Source of the DNA: Antarctobacter heliothermus
Lineage (GTDB): Bacteria > Pseudomonadota > Alphaproteobacteria > Rhodobacterales > Rhodobacteraceae
NCBI RefSeq assembly: GCF_900188425.1
Contig: NZ_FZON01000001.1
Span: forward strand, 1 to 64,000
DNA: 64,000 bases
Direction: 5' to 3'
Part shown: positions 1 to 7,661 of the stretch, piece after piece
How the letters are laid out: each line of letters opens with the position of its first letter
Position numbering within the stretch: the stretch's first letter is position 1
The notes under the pieces: generated by a model
Database searches by the model: none
What the model saw: only the letters and a program-made list of their open reading frames with translations
What the model was told of the DNA's origin: nothing
Program-made: the position numbers and the translations under genes

Positions 1-232
1 GCTTGGGCTTCCGCGCGTTTGTCGCCAGCATCTCGTCGAGTTCGTCCTTCCAAGGACCGATCTTCGGCTGCGGCTGGACGGTCCGCTCGTAGGTGTGCTC
101 GGTCGCACCGGACCGGATCACCTTGCGCACCGTGTTCCGTGAAATCCGCAGTTCCCGGCAGATCTGCTTGATCGGCTTCTTGTCCTGAAAATACGCCCGA
201 CGGATCTTCGCAATCGTCTCCACAACCAACAT
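1..232 (-). CDS. istA: IstA-type transposase, N-terminal part (partial)
   Basis: The first 77 codons of an IS21-family transposase are visible; the rest is beyond base 1. The ATG at 232 begins MLVVETIAKIRRAYF. A helix-turn-helix follows at about residues 22-42 (PIKQICRELRISRNTVRKVI), which is the DNA-binding region expected at the N-terminus of IstA. The DDE catalytic core and the IstB ATPase gene would lie to the left. Family assignment rests on the N-terminal sequence and on the terminal repeats upstream. Confidence 0.8.
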   Translation of the reverse strand, partial: MLVVETIAKIRRAYFQDKKPIKQICRELRISRNTVRKVIRSGATEHTYERTVQPQPKIGPWKDELDEMLATNARKPK

Positions 233-332
233 CCCACACTGTGCTCCCCGATAGCCTCGGGAGCATCATCCACATCAGTGTAAGGGGGTCATTGTTGGAC
301 GCCGATCACCCCGTTACGGGGTCAAAATTGCA
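1..332 (-). mobile_element. IS21-family insertion sequence, left end (partial)
   Basis: This is the end of an IS21-type element that runs off the left edge of the window. It contains the start of an istA-type gene (1-232) and about 100 bp of terminal sequence. The inferred tip lies near 332; read on the minus strand it begins TGCAATTTTGACCCC. A second TGACCCC-type block follows at about 284-292, in keeping with the multiple terminal repeats of IS21 elements. The tip is inferred from these repeats and from the point where the neighbouring HTH gene loses sense. The other end and the target duplication are outside the window. Confidence 0.7.
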
Positions 333-593
333 TGCCTGTTCACAATCGCGGACAGCGGGCCGTTTCTGCGCCTTGAAATAGCCAGCTGTCGAGATTCCAG
401 CCGCGTCACATGCGGCGCTGATTGTCATGCCGCGACGGATGCGCAGTCCGATCGCCTTACGCAACTTCGCGGAGATCCGGGGGGACGGGGCGGGGAGTGC
501 TGCAAGGTGTGTCATACAGCAGAGTTTACTGCAGGAAGTGGCTCGGCTGCATGCACCCATCTTGGCATCGGTTTCTGCGGCCTTGGCCTCCAC
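306..593 (-). pseudogene. Small phage-like HTH protein, truncated by the IS21 element
   Basis: The open frame carries a helix-turn-helix-like stretch (KLRKAIGLRIRRGMTISAAC followed by DAAGISTAGYFKA) like small proteins of Rhodobacteraceae prophages and islands. The frame then runs into the IS terminus near 332, so the last residues (CNFDPVTG) are read from IS sequence and the native C-terminus is lost. The start is uncertain: GTG at 593, or ATG at 515 just before MTHLAALPAPSPRISAK. Neither has a strong ribosome site. I infer that the gene is dead or altered. I cannot name its function beyond probable DNA binding. Confidence 0.5.
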
Positions 594-614
594 GATCCCG
601 GCGGCACAGGAACG

Positions 615-1163
615 CTAGTCCTCAAAATGAAAAAATGAAAAATCCCGTGGGCACAAGTGGACTAGAGGTTTCGCGCGCCCGAATTTTACCCCCGCCCCCT
701 TCGGTTTCCGTGTGTAAGAGATCGAAGGGGGGGTGTTTCCTTTGTCAGGTTTCGGGCGCAGGCCACTCATTCCGGCTGCGGATTGCCATAGCCGCAGAAC
801 AAGCCGCAAACCGGGATCGCACATGGCAGCCTCAAACTCCGGCGATCCTTCGGGCATACTCGGCTTGAAGTACTCCCAAGCGACGTGCGCCAATCCTTGC
901 GCATCGTGGAGGGTTTGCGGTCGGCACGCCAGCATGGTTTCCAGCGCCGCCGCCTTACGCCTTTGCGCCGCCTTGGTTTCGGGCAGACCAAAGTCACCGC
1001 CGCCGGGCAATTCAATCGAGGCCCGCAGATCACGCCGGGCAGCCCGCCACTTGTCGTAGGCTTCCATGTTCGGCTCTGGGCAAATCGTGTCATGGTTCAT
1101 CGCGCTGCCTAGCGGCAGGGTTTGTCTCGGTTCGGATGGGTCGCGGGTGTTTGCCTTCGTCAT
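615..1163 (-). CDS. Hypothetical island protein
   Basis: A 182-aa protein with no family I recognise. The start is well supported: AAAGGAA lies 5 to 6 bases before the ATG at 1163. Residues 30-125 look like ordinary helical protein (YDKWRAARRDLRASIELPGG; LAHVAWEYFKPSMPEGSPEF). The C-terminal 40 residues (from about RKPKGAGVKFG to HFED) read like non-coding sequence, so the original stop may have been lost. It lies between the IS-disrupted HTH gene and the 3' end of tRNA-Arg, so it is probably cargo of the integrated element. Confidence 0.5.
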   Translation of the reverse strand: MTKANTRDPSEPRQTLPLGSAMNHDTICPEPNMEAYDKWRAARRDLRASIELPGGGDFGLPETKAAQRRKAAALETMLACRPQTLHDAQGLAHVAWEYFKPSMPEGSPEFEAAMCDPGLRLVLRLWQSAAGMSGLRPKPDKGNTPPSISYTRKPKGAGVKFGRAKPLVHLCPRDFSFFHFED

Positions 1164-1285
1164 GTCGATTCCTTTCCGATATCGAACTCGGAAGAATGCG
1201 CCAGTTTACAGGTCAGCCATCTTCCCTCCGGCTTCCCCATCGCAAAAGCAGTCAACACTTCATACGCGTAAGTTATTGGAATGAT

Positions 1286-1362
1286 TGGCGCACCCAAGAG
1301 GATTCGAACCTCTGGCCTCTGCCTTCGGAGGGCAGCGCTCTATCCAGCTGAGCTATGGGTGC
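1286..1362 (-). tRNA. tRNA-Arg (CCG)
   Basis: A 77-nt tRNA with an encoded CCA. The acceptor stem is GCACCCA paired with TGGGTGC, with discriminator G. The anticodon arm is CTGCC-CTCCGAA-GGCAG, giving anticodon CCG. The T arm is GAGGTTCGAATCCTC. The accessory genes begin immediately after its 3' end, which makes it the likely attachment site of the island at 1-1285. Confidence 0.97.
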
Positions 1363-1502
1363 GTGCTGGCGGCTGTATAGACCCAAGGGGCCGACCTCTG
1401 CAACGCCTTACTGACAGCCTGAAAATCAGAAGCTGACATTTTTGCGCGGCGCGGGCAACCGTGCAGCCTCTCGACACCCTGCCCCTCTGCGCCCGCGCCT
1501 TG

Positions 1503-2513
1503 TCAGGGCTTGTGCGCCTGCGCCAGCATGGTCATTTCCGGGATCAGCGGCGCGACGGTTATTCCGGCGAATCCGGCCCCCGCCAGTGCCCCGTCCAGCC
1601 ACCCCGCATCCAGCGAGCGGGCCTCGGGCGTGAATGCGGTATGTTGCAACTGCCAGAGCGCGGCCAGGGACGGGCCGGTCCGGTCCTCGTGGACCACAAA
1701 ATCATGGATCAACACGATCCCGCCCGGATTGAGCACCTCGAACGCCTGCCGGATCAGCCGCGCATGGGTGTCGCCCGGAACGCCCGACAGCAGATAGGAC
1801 ATCATCACCACATCCTGCCCCTGCGGCCAGGGTGTTTCCAGCGCGTTGCCCTCCAGATAGGTGATCCGGTCGGTCAGGCCCGCCTTGTCCACATATGTGC
1901 GCCCCAGCGCAGCGACATTGGGAAACTCCAGTATCGTCGAGGTCAGTTCCGGGTTCGCCTTGCACAGGGTGATGTCAAAGGCCGCCGTGCCGCCGCCCAG
2001 ATCCAGCATCTTGTGCTTGCCGGACAGATCCAGCGCCCTGACCAGTTGCCGCGCCGGGCCCAGTGACCCGGAATGCTGGCTTTCGGAATACAGCCGCGCC
2101 TGCTCGGGGTCGGAAAACCAGTCGGCATAGGACGCGGTTGCATCCTCGGCCATGGTACCGGCCAGCGCATCGCCCAGTTGATCCATCAGCGGATACATCT
2201 GCCGCCCCACCTGCAGGCGCAGATAGTCGGAAAAATCGTACTTGGCCCCCTGCACCAGAAACGCCTGCGCGGCAGGGGCGTTGGAAAACCGGTCCTCATC
2301 AACCGCGACCAACCCCATACCCGCCAGCGCCGTCAGCAAGGTCGTCACCCGGTCTTCATGTATCTTTGACACCTGCGCCAACTCGGTCGCCGTCATCGCC
2401 CCCTCTGCCAGATGGGTGAAGATCCCGAGTTCGAGCGCCGCGAACAGCGCCTTCGACCCCATGAATCCAAATGCGATTTGCGAAATTTCGTCAGCGTCGG
2501 TCAAAAGCGACAT
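1503..2513 (-). CDS. dsyB: SAM-dependent methyltransferase, probable DsyB (MTHB S-methyltransferase)
   Basis: A 336-aa class I methyltransferase of the dimerising O-methyltransferase type. An N-terminal winged-helix/dimerisation domain covers about residues 10-95, and the SAM-binding loop is MLDLGGGTAAFD at 169-180. The usual catalytic His of small-molecule O-methyltransferases (the HDW motif) is replaced by LLSGVPGD at 241-248, which argues against O-methylation by that mechanism. It is the last gene of the iscR-suf operon, 115 bp after sufS. From memory, dsyB, the enzyme that methylates 4-methylthio-2-hydroxybutyrate in DMSP synthesis, lies beside Isc/Suf genes in many marine alphaproteobacteria. 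Size, fold, missing His and location all fit, but I could not align it. The alternative is another acetylserotonin-type methyltransferase. A ribosome site GGAGAG precedes the ATG. Confidence 0.65.
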   Translation of the reverse strand: MSLLTDADEISQIAFGFMGSKALFAALELGIFTHLAEGAMTATELAQVSKIHEDRVTTLLTALAGMGLVAVDEDRFSNAPAAQAFLVQGAKYDFSDYLRLQVGRQMYPLMDQLGDALAGTMAEDATASYADWFSDPEQARLYSESQHSGSLGPARQLVRALDLSGKHKMLDLGGGTAAFDITLCKANPELTSTILEFPNVAALGRTYVDKAGLTDRITYLEGNALETPWPQGQDVVMMSYLLSGVPGDTHARLIRQAFEVLNPGGIVLIHDFVVHEDRTGPSLAALWQLQHTAFTPEARSLDAGWLDGALAGAGFAGITVAPLIPEMTMLAQAHKP

Positions 2514-2576
2514 GCGGCTCTCCGTGGCAGTTGCGGTGCCGCCAACCTGCCAAGACGCCGCCCGGAATTGAACCCC

Positions 2577-2598
2577 CGTTCAGAAAAAGACCTGAACG
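2577..2598 (-). other. Hairpin between sufS and dsyB
   Basis: The arms CGTTCAG (2577-2583) and CTGAACG (2592-2598) form a 7-bp stem with an 8-nt loop that is T-rich on the minus strand. It lies in the 115-bp gap between the sufS stop and the dsyB start. No long T-run follows, so it may be a processing or attenuation structure rather than a full terminator. Confidence 0.4.
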
Positions 2599-2628
2599 AG
2601 GGCGCACCATGTCTAGAAAACCGGCAGT

Positions 2629-3849
2629 CTAGCCGAAAAGGTCGTGTGCCAGCTCCAGCGCATCCACCAGCGCGTCCACCTCTGCCGTGGTGTTATAGAG
2701 GCCAAAGCTGGCCCGGCAGGTTGCGGTGACGCCCAGGAAATCCATCAGCGGCCCGGCACAGTGATGCCCCGCCCGCACCGCGACCCCCTTTTTGTCGAGG
2801 ATGGTCGAGATGTCATGCGCATGGCCTGCCCCCTGCATCGTAAAGGAGAAAATCGCCGCCTTGTCAGGCGTCGCCCCCTGCACGCTGAGCCAGTTCAACC
2901 CGTCCAGACGGGTCCGCGCGTAGTCGCGCAGCGCAGTCTCATGGGCGGCGATGTTGTCCATCCCCAGCCCCATCATGTACTCCAGCGCGACGCCAAGACC
3001 GATCTGCTGGACAATGCCGGGCGTTCCTGCCTCAAACTTCATCGGCGGATCGTTCCAGGTGATCTCATCCTTGTGGACCTCACGGATCATGTCGCCGCCG
3101 CCCATGAAGGGGCGCATTTCATCCATCCGGGCGCGACGCATCCAGATCGCGCCAGACGCCGACGGGCCATACAGTTTATGCCCGGTGATGGCGTAGAAAT
3201 CACAGCCGATGTCCTCGACATTGACCGGCATGTGGACCGTCGCCTGTGAGCCGTCCACCAGCACCGGCACGCCCTTGGCCCGCGCACCGGCGCAGATGGT
3301 CTTGACGTCCACCACCGTACCCAGAACGTTGGACAGATGGGTGACGGCCACCAGCTTGGTCTTGGGGCCAATGGCGTCGATGATTTTTTGCGGGTCAAGA
3401 TAGCCGGTCGAATCCACGTCGACCCATTTGATCACCACCCCCTGCCGTTCGCGCAGGAAATGCCAGGGCACGATATTGGCGTGATGTTCCATCACCGACA
3501 GCACGATCTCATCGCCCGGCTGCAGGTTGGGCATCGCCCAGCCATAGGCCACCATGTTGATGCCCATCGTGGTGCCAGTGGTATAGACGATCTCTTCGGG
3601 GTCTTTGGCGCCCAGAAAGCGCGCGATGATCTCTCGGACGCCTTCATATTTCTCGGTCGCAAGGTTCGACAGATAGTGCAGGCCCCGGTGGACGTTGGCG
3701 TATTCCTCGGCATAGCCGCGTGTCACCGCGTCAATCACCACCTGAGGTTTTTGCGCCGATGCGCCATTGTCCAGATAAACCAGCGGCTTGCCATTCACCT
3801 CACGCGAGAGGATCGGAAAATCGGCGCGAACCGTGTCGACGTCATACAT
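2629..3849 (-). CDS. sufS: Cysteine desulfurase SufS
   Basis: A 406-aa PLP-dependent group II cysteine desulfurase that takes sulfur from cysteine for Fe-S cluster assembly in the cytosol. The PLP lysine is K225 in ITGHKLYGPS, and the active-site cysteine is C364 in AGHHCAGPL, on the short loop typical of SufS. The N-terminal FPILSREVNGKPLVYLDNGA is the usual start of the family. The start codon overlaps the end of the upstream YIP1-like gene by 8 bp, so the two are co-transcribed and probably translationally coupled. SufE or SufU, the usual sulfur acceptor, is not in this cluster. Confidence 0.96.
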   Translation of the reverse strand: MYDVDTVRADFPILSREVNGKPLVYLDNGASAQKPQVVIDAVTRGYAEEYANVHRGLHYLSNLATEKYEGVREIIARFLGAKDPEEIVYTTGTTMGINMVAYGWAMPNLQPGDEIVLSVMEHHANIVPWHFLRERQGVVIKWVDVDSTGYLDPQKIIDAIGPKTKLVAVTHLSNVLGTVVDVKTICAGARAKGVPVLVDGSQATVHMPVNVEDIGCDFYAITGHKLYGPSASGAIWMRRARMDEMRPFMGGGDMIREVHKDEITWNDPPMKFEAGTPGIVQQIGLGVALEYMMGLGMDNIAAHETALRDYARTRLDGLNWLSVQGATPDKAAIFSFTMQGAGHAHDISTILDKKGVAVRAGHHCAGPLMDFLGVTATCRASFGLYNTTAEVDALVDALELAHDLFG

Positions 3850-4426
3850 AGTCTGTCATCCCTTCGGGTGTGACCCCGGCGAGGGTCAAAAGCAGCGAGA
3901 TGGCAAAAGCCATTGCAAACATGCCCAATACCAACACGGCCAAGGCGCGCAAGGGGCCGCCCAGCTCATGCGCCTCATCCAGAAAATTCACCGCGATCCA
4001 GACGCCAAGCGCCGTGGCCGCCATTGTCACCAGTCCGGCCAACATCAGCGAGATCGGGATAACCAGCAGCAATGCGCCCTGAACCAGAATGCGCAGCCCC
4101 TGCATCCAAATCATCAGCAGGGCGATTTCCTCAACCCGCGCCTTGCCTCCGAATAGCCGCCCGGTCCAGGTCAAGGCAAGGATACTGCACGCCAAGGCGC
4201 CGCCTTGCAGAACAAGCAGGATCGCCGGGTTGGACAACAGGGTCGGCGCACTGGTCGGGTCCAACAGCAAGGAACCCGAAAAGATCATCGCATTCAGCAC
4301 GACAACCAGCGCAAACGCCGTCCACAGGGCCTCGCGCCCCGGACGGATCGACAACAGCAAAGCGGCGACCTCACGCGGGTTCGTCACACTTTGCAGCGCC
4401 AGTTTCAGGTAGCCGTCCAGGGTCAC
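3842..4426 (-). CDS. YIP1-family-like membrane protein
   Basis: A 194-aa protein with about five hydrophobic segments, resembling the YIP1 domain family. I chose GTG at 4426 (VTLDGYLKLALQSVTNPREV): it overlaps the previous stop as GTGA, and its N-terminus matches the family opening, whereas the longer frame begins with Arg/Gly-rich junk. The motif NPREVAALLL is typical of bacterial YIP1 proteins. It is a paralogue-like neighbour of the next membrane gene, and both sit between sufD and sufS. Any role in Fe-S assembly is unproven; membrane location is a prediction. Confidence 0.75.
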   Translation of the reverse strand: MTLDGYLKLALQSVTNPREVAALLLSIRPGREALWTAFALVVVLNAMIFSGSLLLDPTSAPTLLSNPAILLVLQGGALACSILALTWTGRLFGGKARVEEIALLMIWMQGLRILVQGALLLVIPISLMLAGLVTMAATALGVWIAVNFLDEAHELGGPLRALAVLVLGMFAMAFAISLLLTLAGVTPEGMTDYV

Positions 4427-4932
4427 ACCGCGCCCTCTTCGCCACCCGGTCCCGCCAGTCTGCGCGCCTCGCGCAGGCCCGTGGTCCAGAACCAGAGGAA
4501 CACCCCCAGCCAAGCCGCGCCGACCAGCGTCAAGGCGCCCCCGGCCCCGATGAACCCACCGACCAGCCCATAGAGCAATGCCAGAGGCGCGGCCGCCAGC
4601 AGCGCCCAGAACAGCGACAGACGGGTTTCATATCCCCCAATCGGGCGCATCACAGCCGTCGCCACCAATTGGCTGAACCCGGCCACGACATAAAAGATCA
4701 ACGGCAGAAAGATCACCGTCGCCAGCAGCGCCCCGCCAAGCGCCGGTTCCAGTTCGGTGCCTTGCAGATGCGCCTCCCGCGCCAGCCGGGGCCATTGCGC
4801 GACAAACATCACGCCGCAGGCCCCCATCAGATAGGCCAGCGCGCGTGGTTCGCTGACCCCGCGCGCCAGAATCGCGCGCAGGGTCTTGCCCGGCCTGCGA
4901 TAGGTGGCGGCAATATCACGGGTGACAGGCAC
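4423..4932 (-). CDS. YIP1-family-like membrane protein
   Basis: A 169-aa integral membrane protein with about four hydrophobic segments (for example LAYLMGACGVMFVAQW and LLATVIFLPLIFYVVAGFSQ). It starts with GTG at 4932, 3 bp after the sufD stop, and ends in a GTGA overlap with the next YIP1-like gene. The pair may work together as a heteromeric membrane complex. No catalytic motif is visible. Position in the operon suggests a link to Suf function or just co-expression. Confidence 0.75.
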   Translation of the reverse strand: MPVTRDIAATYRRPGKTLRAILARGVSEPRALAYLMGACGVMFVAQWPRLAREAHLQGTELEPALGGALLATVIFLPLIFYVVAGFSQLVATAVMRPIGGYETRLSLFWALLAAAPLALLYGLVGGFIGAGGALTLVGAAWLGVFLWFWTTGLREARRLAGPGGEEGAV

Positions 4933-4935
4933 CGC

Positions 4936-6216
4936 TCAGCTGCGCCGACGGGCCAGCCAGGCCGCCACGCGTTCGACCAGTTCTTCTTGCAGGCTCTCGT
5001 CTTCGATCTCCTGCACCGCTTCGGCGATAAAGGCGATGGTCAGCAGATCCTCGGCAGTGCCGCGCGGCACGCCACGGGCCCGCAGGTAGAACAGCCCCTC
5101 CTCGTCAATCGCGCCAGAGGTCGAGCCATGCGAACAGGCTACGTCATCGGCGTAGATTTCCAATTCGGGCTTGGCAAGGAACTGACTGTCGCCGTCCAGC
5201 AACAGCGCCTGGCTGATCTGATAGCCATCGGTCTTCTGCGCGCCCGGTTTGACCAGGATCTTGCCCTGAAACACACCCGTCGCGCCATTGCGCAGCACCT
5301 TCTTGAACACCTGACGGCTTTCACAATTCACCGCGTCATGGGTGACAAAGATGGTGTCGTCATGGTGGAACGCGCCGTCCCCCATGCAGGCCCCGGCAAC
5401 ATGCGCCACCGCGTCGTCGCCGGTGATGTCGATCATCACCTCGTTGCGGGTCAGCATGCCGTTCACGGTCAACGTAAAGCTCTTGAACGTGCTTTCCTGC
5501 CCCAGACGGGCAAAGATATGCGTAGCGGCGCGGCGTTCATGGTCACGGCCCTGCGCGCGGATATGGTGCAGCGTGGCGCTGTCAGCCACATCGACCTCGA
5601 TACACTGGTTGAACCGTGCGGCGGCGGGTCCGTTTTCAAGGATCGTCGCCTCGGCTCCGGCGTCCAGCTTGATCACATGATGCAGGATCGCGTCCGAGGT
5701 TGAATCCTCATGGCGATAAATCAGGTTGATCGGCTTTGAGACCTTGCCGGTGACGTGGATCAGCACGCCGTCGCTGGCAAAGGCAGTGTTCAACGCCGCC
5801 AGCGGACGGGCCACCGGTGTTTGACCCTGCGCCTCAAGAACGCCGTACAAGTCCTTGGCCCAATGGATATCCTTGGCCTCGGCCAGACGGTCGACAGACA
5901 CGCCCTCAAGGCTCAGATCGTCGGAGTCGGCGGCGGAAAACACGCCGTCCACAAAGACGATCTTCAACCGGTCGCGCGCGGCAAACAGCGGCGTCTCATC
6001 GTCCTGATCCAGAACGGCAGCGGCAGGCGCATCCGCCGTGACCAGCGTATCAGGCCGGGTGTATTTCCAGTATTCATCGCGCGCGGTGGGCAGACCCATG
6101 GCGCGCAGACGCGCCAGCGCGTCCTGCCGCGCCGGATCGCTCCAGCCGCCTTCCGGCAGGGCCAGCGCGGACAGCCGCGCCTCGGTTGCGTCCAGTTTTG
6201 CTTGTGGCAGTGCCAT
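4936..6216 (-). CDS. sufD: Fe-S cluster assembly protein SufD
   Basis: A 426-aa SufBD-family protein that pairs with SufB and the ATPase SufC in the SufBC2D scaffold. The conserved C-terminal beta-helix core is clear (FQGKILVKPGAQKTDGYQ; DVACSHGSTSGAIDEEGLFY), including the His of the CSHGSTSG motif. The length is normal. Its ATG overlaps the sufC stop as TAATG, which couples its translation to sufC. Confidence 0.95.
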   Translation of the reverse strand: MALPQAKLDATEARLSALALPEGGWSDPARQDALARLRAMGLPTARDEYWKYTRPDTLVTADAPAAAVLDQDDETPLFAARDRLKIVFVDGVFSAADSDDLSLEGVSVDRLAEAKDIHWAKDLYGVLEAQGQTPVARPLAALNTAFASDGVLIHVTGKVSKPINLIYRHEDSTSDAILHHVIKLDAGAEATILENGPAAARFNQCIEVDVADSATLHHIRAQGRDHERRAATHIFARLGQESTFKSFTLTVNGMLTRNEVMIDITGDDAVAHVAGACMGDGAFHHDDTIFVTHDAVNCESRQVFKKVLRNGATGVFQGKILVKPGAQKTDGYQISQALLLDGDSQFLAKPELEIYADDVACSHGSTSGAIDEEGLFYLRARGVPRGTAEDLLTIAFIAEAVQEIEDESLQEELVERVAAWLARRRS

Positions 6217-6971
6217 TACGCGACCTCCGCAAGAATGTCGGCATAGCCGTTCTTTTCGACCTCAAGCGCCAGTTCGGGCCCGCCGGTCTTGATGATGCGG
6301 CCATCGGCCATGATGTGCACAACGTCCGGTTTGATGTGGTCCAGCAGGCGCTGGTAGTGCGTGATGACTAGAAACCCGCGCCCGGAGTCGCGCAGCGCGT
6401 TCACTCCGTCCGCCACCAGCTTCATCGCGTCCACGTCAAGACCCGAGTCGGTCTCATCCAGGATGCACATCCGGGGTTCCAGCATCGCCATCTGCAGGAT
6501 CTCGTTGCGCTTTTTCTCACCGCCCGAAAAGCCGACATTGACCGGGCGCTTGAGCATCTCGGCGTCGATCTTCAGCGACTTGGCCTTTTCGCGGATCACC
6601 TTGAGGAACTCGGCAGAGGACATTTCTTCCTCACCGCGCGCCTTGCGCTGTGCGTTCACAGCCGTGCGCAGGAAGGTCATGTTGCCGACGCCGGGGATCT
6701 CGACCGGGTACTGGAACGCCAGGAACAGACCGGCGGCGGCGCGTTCTTCGACGTCCATGTCCAGCAGGTCTTTGCCTTCCAGCGCGGCAGATCCCTCAGT
6801 GACCTCATAGCCATCCTTGCCGGACAGGACATAGGACAGGGTCGATTTGCCAGAGCCGTTCGGCCCCATGATCGCATGCACCTTGCCCGCCTCGACGGTC
6901 AGGTCGACGCCCTTGAGGATCTGCTTGTCCTCTTCTTCAAGTTTGACGTGCAGGTTCTTGATTTCCAGCAT
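6216..6971 (-). CDS. sufC: Fe-S cluster assembly ATPase SufC
   Basis: A 251-aa ABC-type ATPase of the SufBCD scaffold. It shows Walker A GPNGSGKST (about residues 36-44), signature FSGGEKKRNE, and Walker B CILDETDSGLD with the switch His in FLVITHYQRL. AGAAGGA precedes the ATG. The neighbours are ybjQ upstream and sufD downstream with a 1-nt overlap. Confidence 0.97.
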   Translation of the reverse strand: MLEIKNLHVKLEEEDKQILKGVDLTVEAGKVHAIMGPNGSGKSTLSYVLSGKDGYEVTEGSAALEGKDLLDMDVEERAAAGLFLAFQYPVEIPGVGNMTFLRTAVNAQRKARGEEEMSSAEFLKVIREKAKSLKIDAEMLKRPVNVGFSGGEKKRNEILQMAMLEPRMCILDETDSGLDVDAMKLVADGVNALRDSGRGFLVITHYQRLLDHIKPDVVHIMADGRIIKTGGPELALEVEKNGYADILAEVA

Positions 6972-7054
6972 TTTTTGTCCTTCTCAAGTCAGGTCCGTCG
7001 CGCACCTTTGCCAATGGGCGGGCGCGATCGTGTTCCATGGGTTGGGGTGGTGGA

Positions 7055-7366
7055 TCAGTCGATCACCACCGCTGTGCCGCTGGCAGAAACCATCAGCATG
7101 TTGTTGATCACTTCATAATCTAGGTCGACGCCCACCACGGCCGTGCCACCAAGGGCGGCGGCCCGGTCTTCCAACTCGCGAAGTGCGGTTTCGCGGGCTT
7201 CTTGCAGGCTGGCCTCATAGGCACCCGACCGGCCACCGATGATGTCGGTGATCCCGGCAAAGATATCGCGGAACACGTTTGCCCCAAGAATGGCCTCACC
7301 CACCACAATGCCCTTGTAGGCGGTGATGCGGCGGCCTTCTATGGCTGGGGTCGTGGTGACAATCAT
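7055..7366 (-). CDS. YbjQ/UPF0145 family protein
   Basis: A 103-aa YbjQ-type protein, a small fold that forms pentamers and is often annotated as a heavy-metal-binding domain. The hallmark pattern runs from [20 protein letters not shown] at the N-terminus through [20 protein letters not shown] to DLDYEVI. GGAG lies 7 nt before the ATG. It is inserted between sufB and sufC in the operon. Its biochemical role is unknown; a part in metal or oxidative-stress handling is only suggested by context. Confidence 0.85.
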   Translation of the reverse strand: MIVTTTPAIEGRRITAYKGIVVGEAILGANVFRDIFAGITDIIGGRSGAYEASLQEARETALRELEDRAAALGGTAVVGVDLDYEVINNMLMVSASGTAVVID

Positions 7367-7439
7367 CTTTCAACTCCAAGATCTTGCGACGCGCTTCTCA
7401 GGCAAGAGATACCGGTCAAAAGGCCCATCCGCGCTGTCG

Positions 7440-7661
7440 CTACAGCGGCCGCCAATGGCCCCAAAGATTGCAGTGCCGCGTGGCAAACAGGCTGGGTTCA
7501 CAGTCACGGACCTGCATGGCCATTTCCACGTCAATGCCGTGAATCAAGGTCGGGTCGTACAGCGGACCGGCGGCCAGCGCCGGTTCCTGCAAGCCAACGC
7601 CGCCGACCAGCATCATGATGCCCGCCAGCGCAAGCAGCCCCATACCCAGCCCGCGCCGCAT
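7440..7661 (-). CDS. Small exported or membrane-anchored protein in the suf operon
   Basis: A 73-aa protein whose ATG overlaps the sufB stop (TGATG). The first 31 residues form a basic start and a hydrophobic segment (MGLLALAGIMMLVGGVGL), consistent with a signal peptide or an anchor. The rest has two cysteines (DCEPSLFATRHCNLWGHW), possibly a disulfide pair in the periplasm. I know of no named family. Tight coupling to sufB supports it being real. Confidence 0.6.
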   Translation of the reverse strand: MRRGLGMGLLALAGIMMLVGGVGLQEPALAAGPLYDPTLIHGIDVEMAMQVRDCEPSLFATRHCNLWGHWRPL

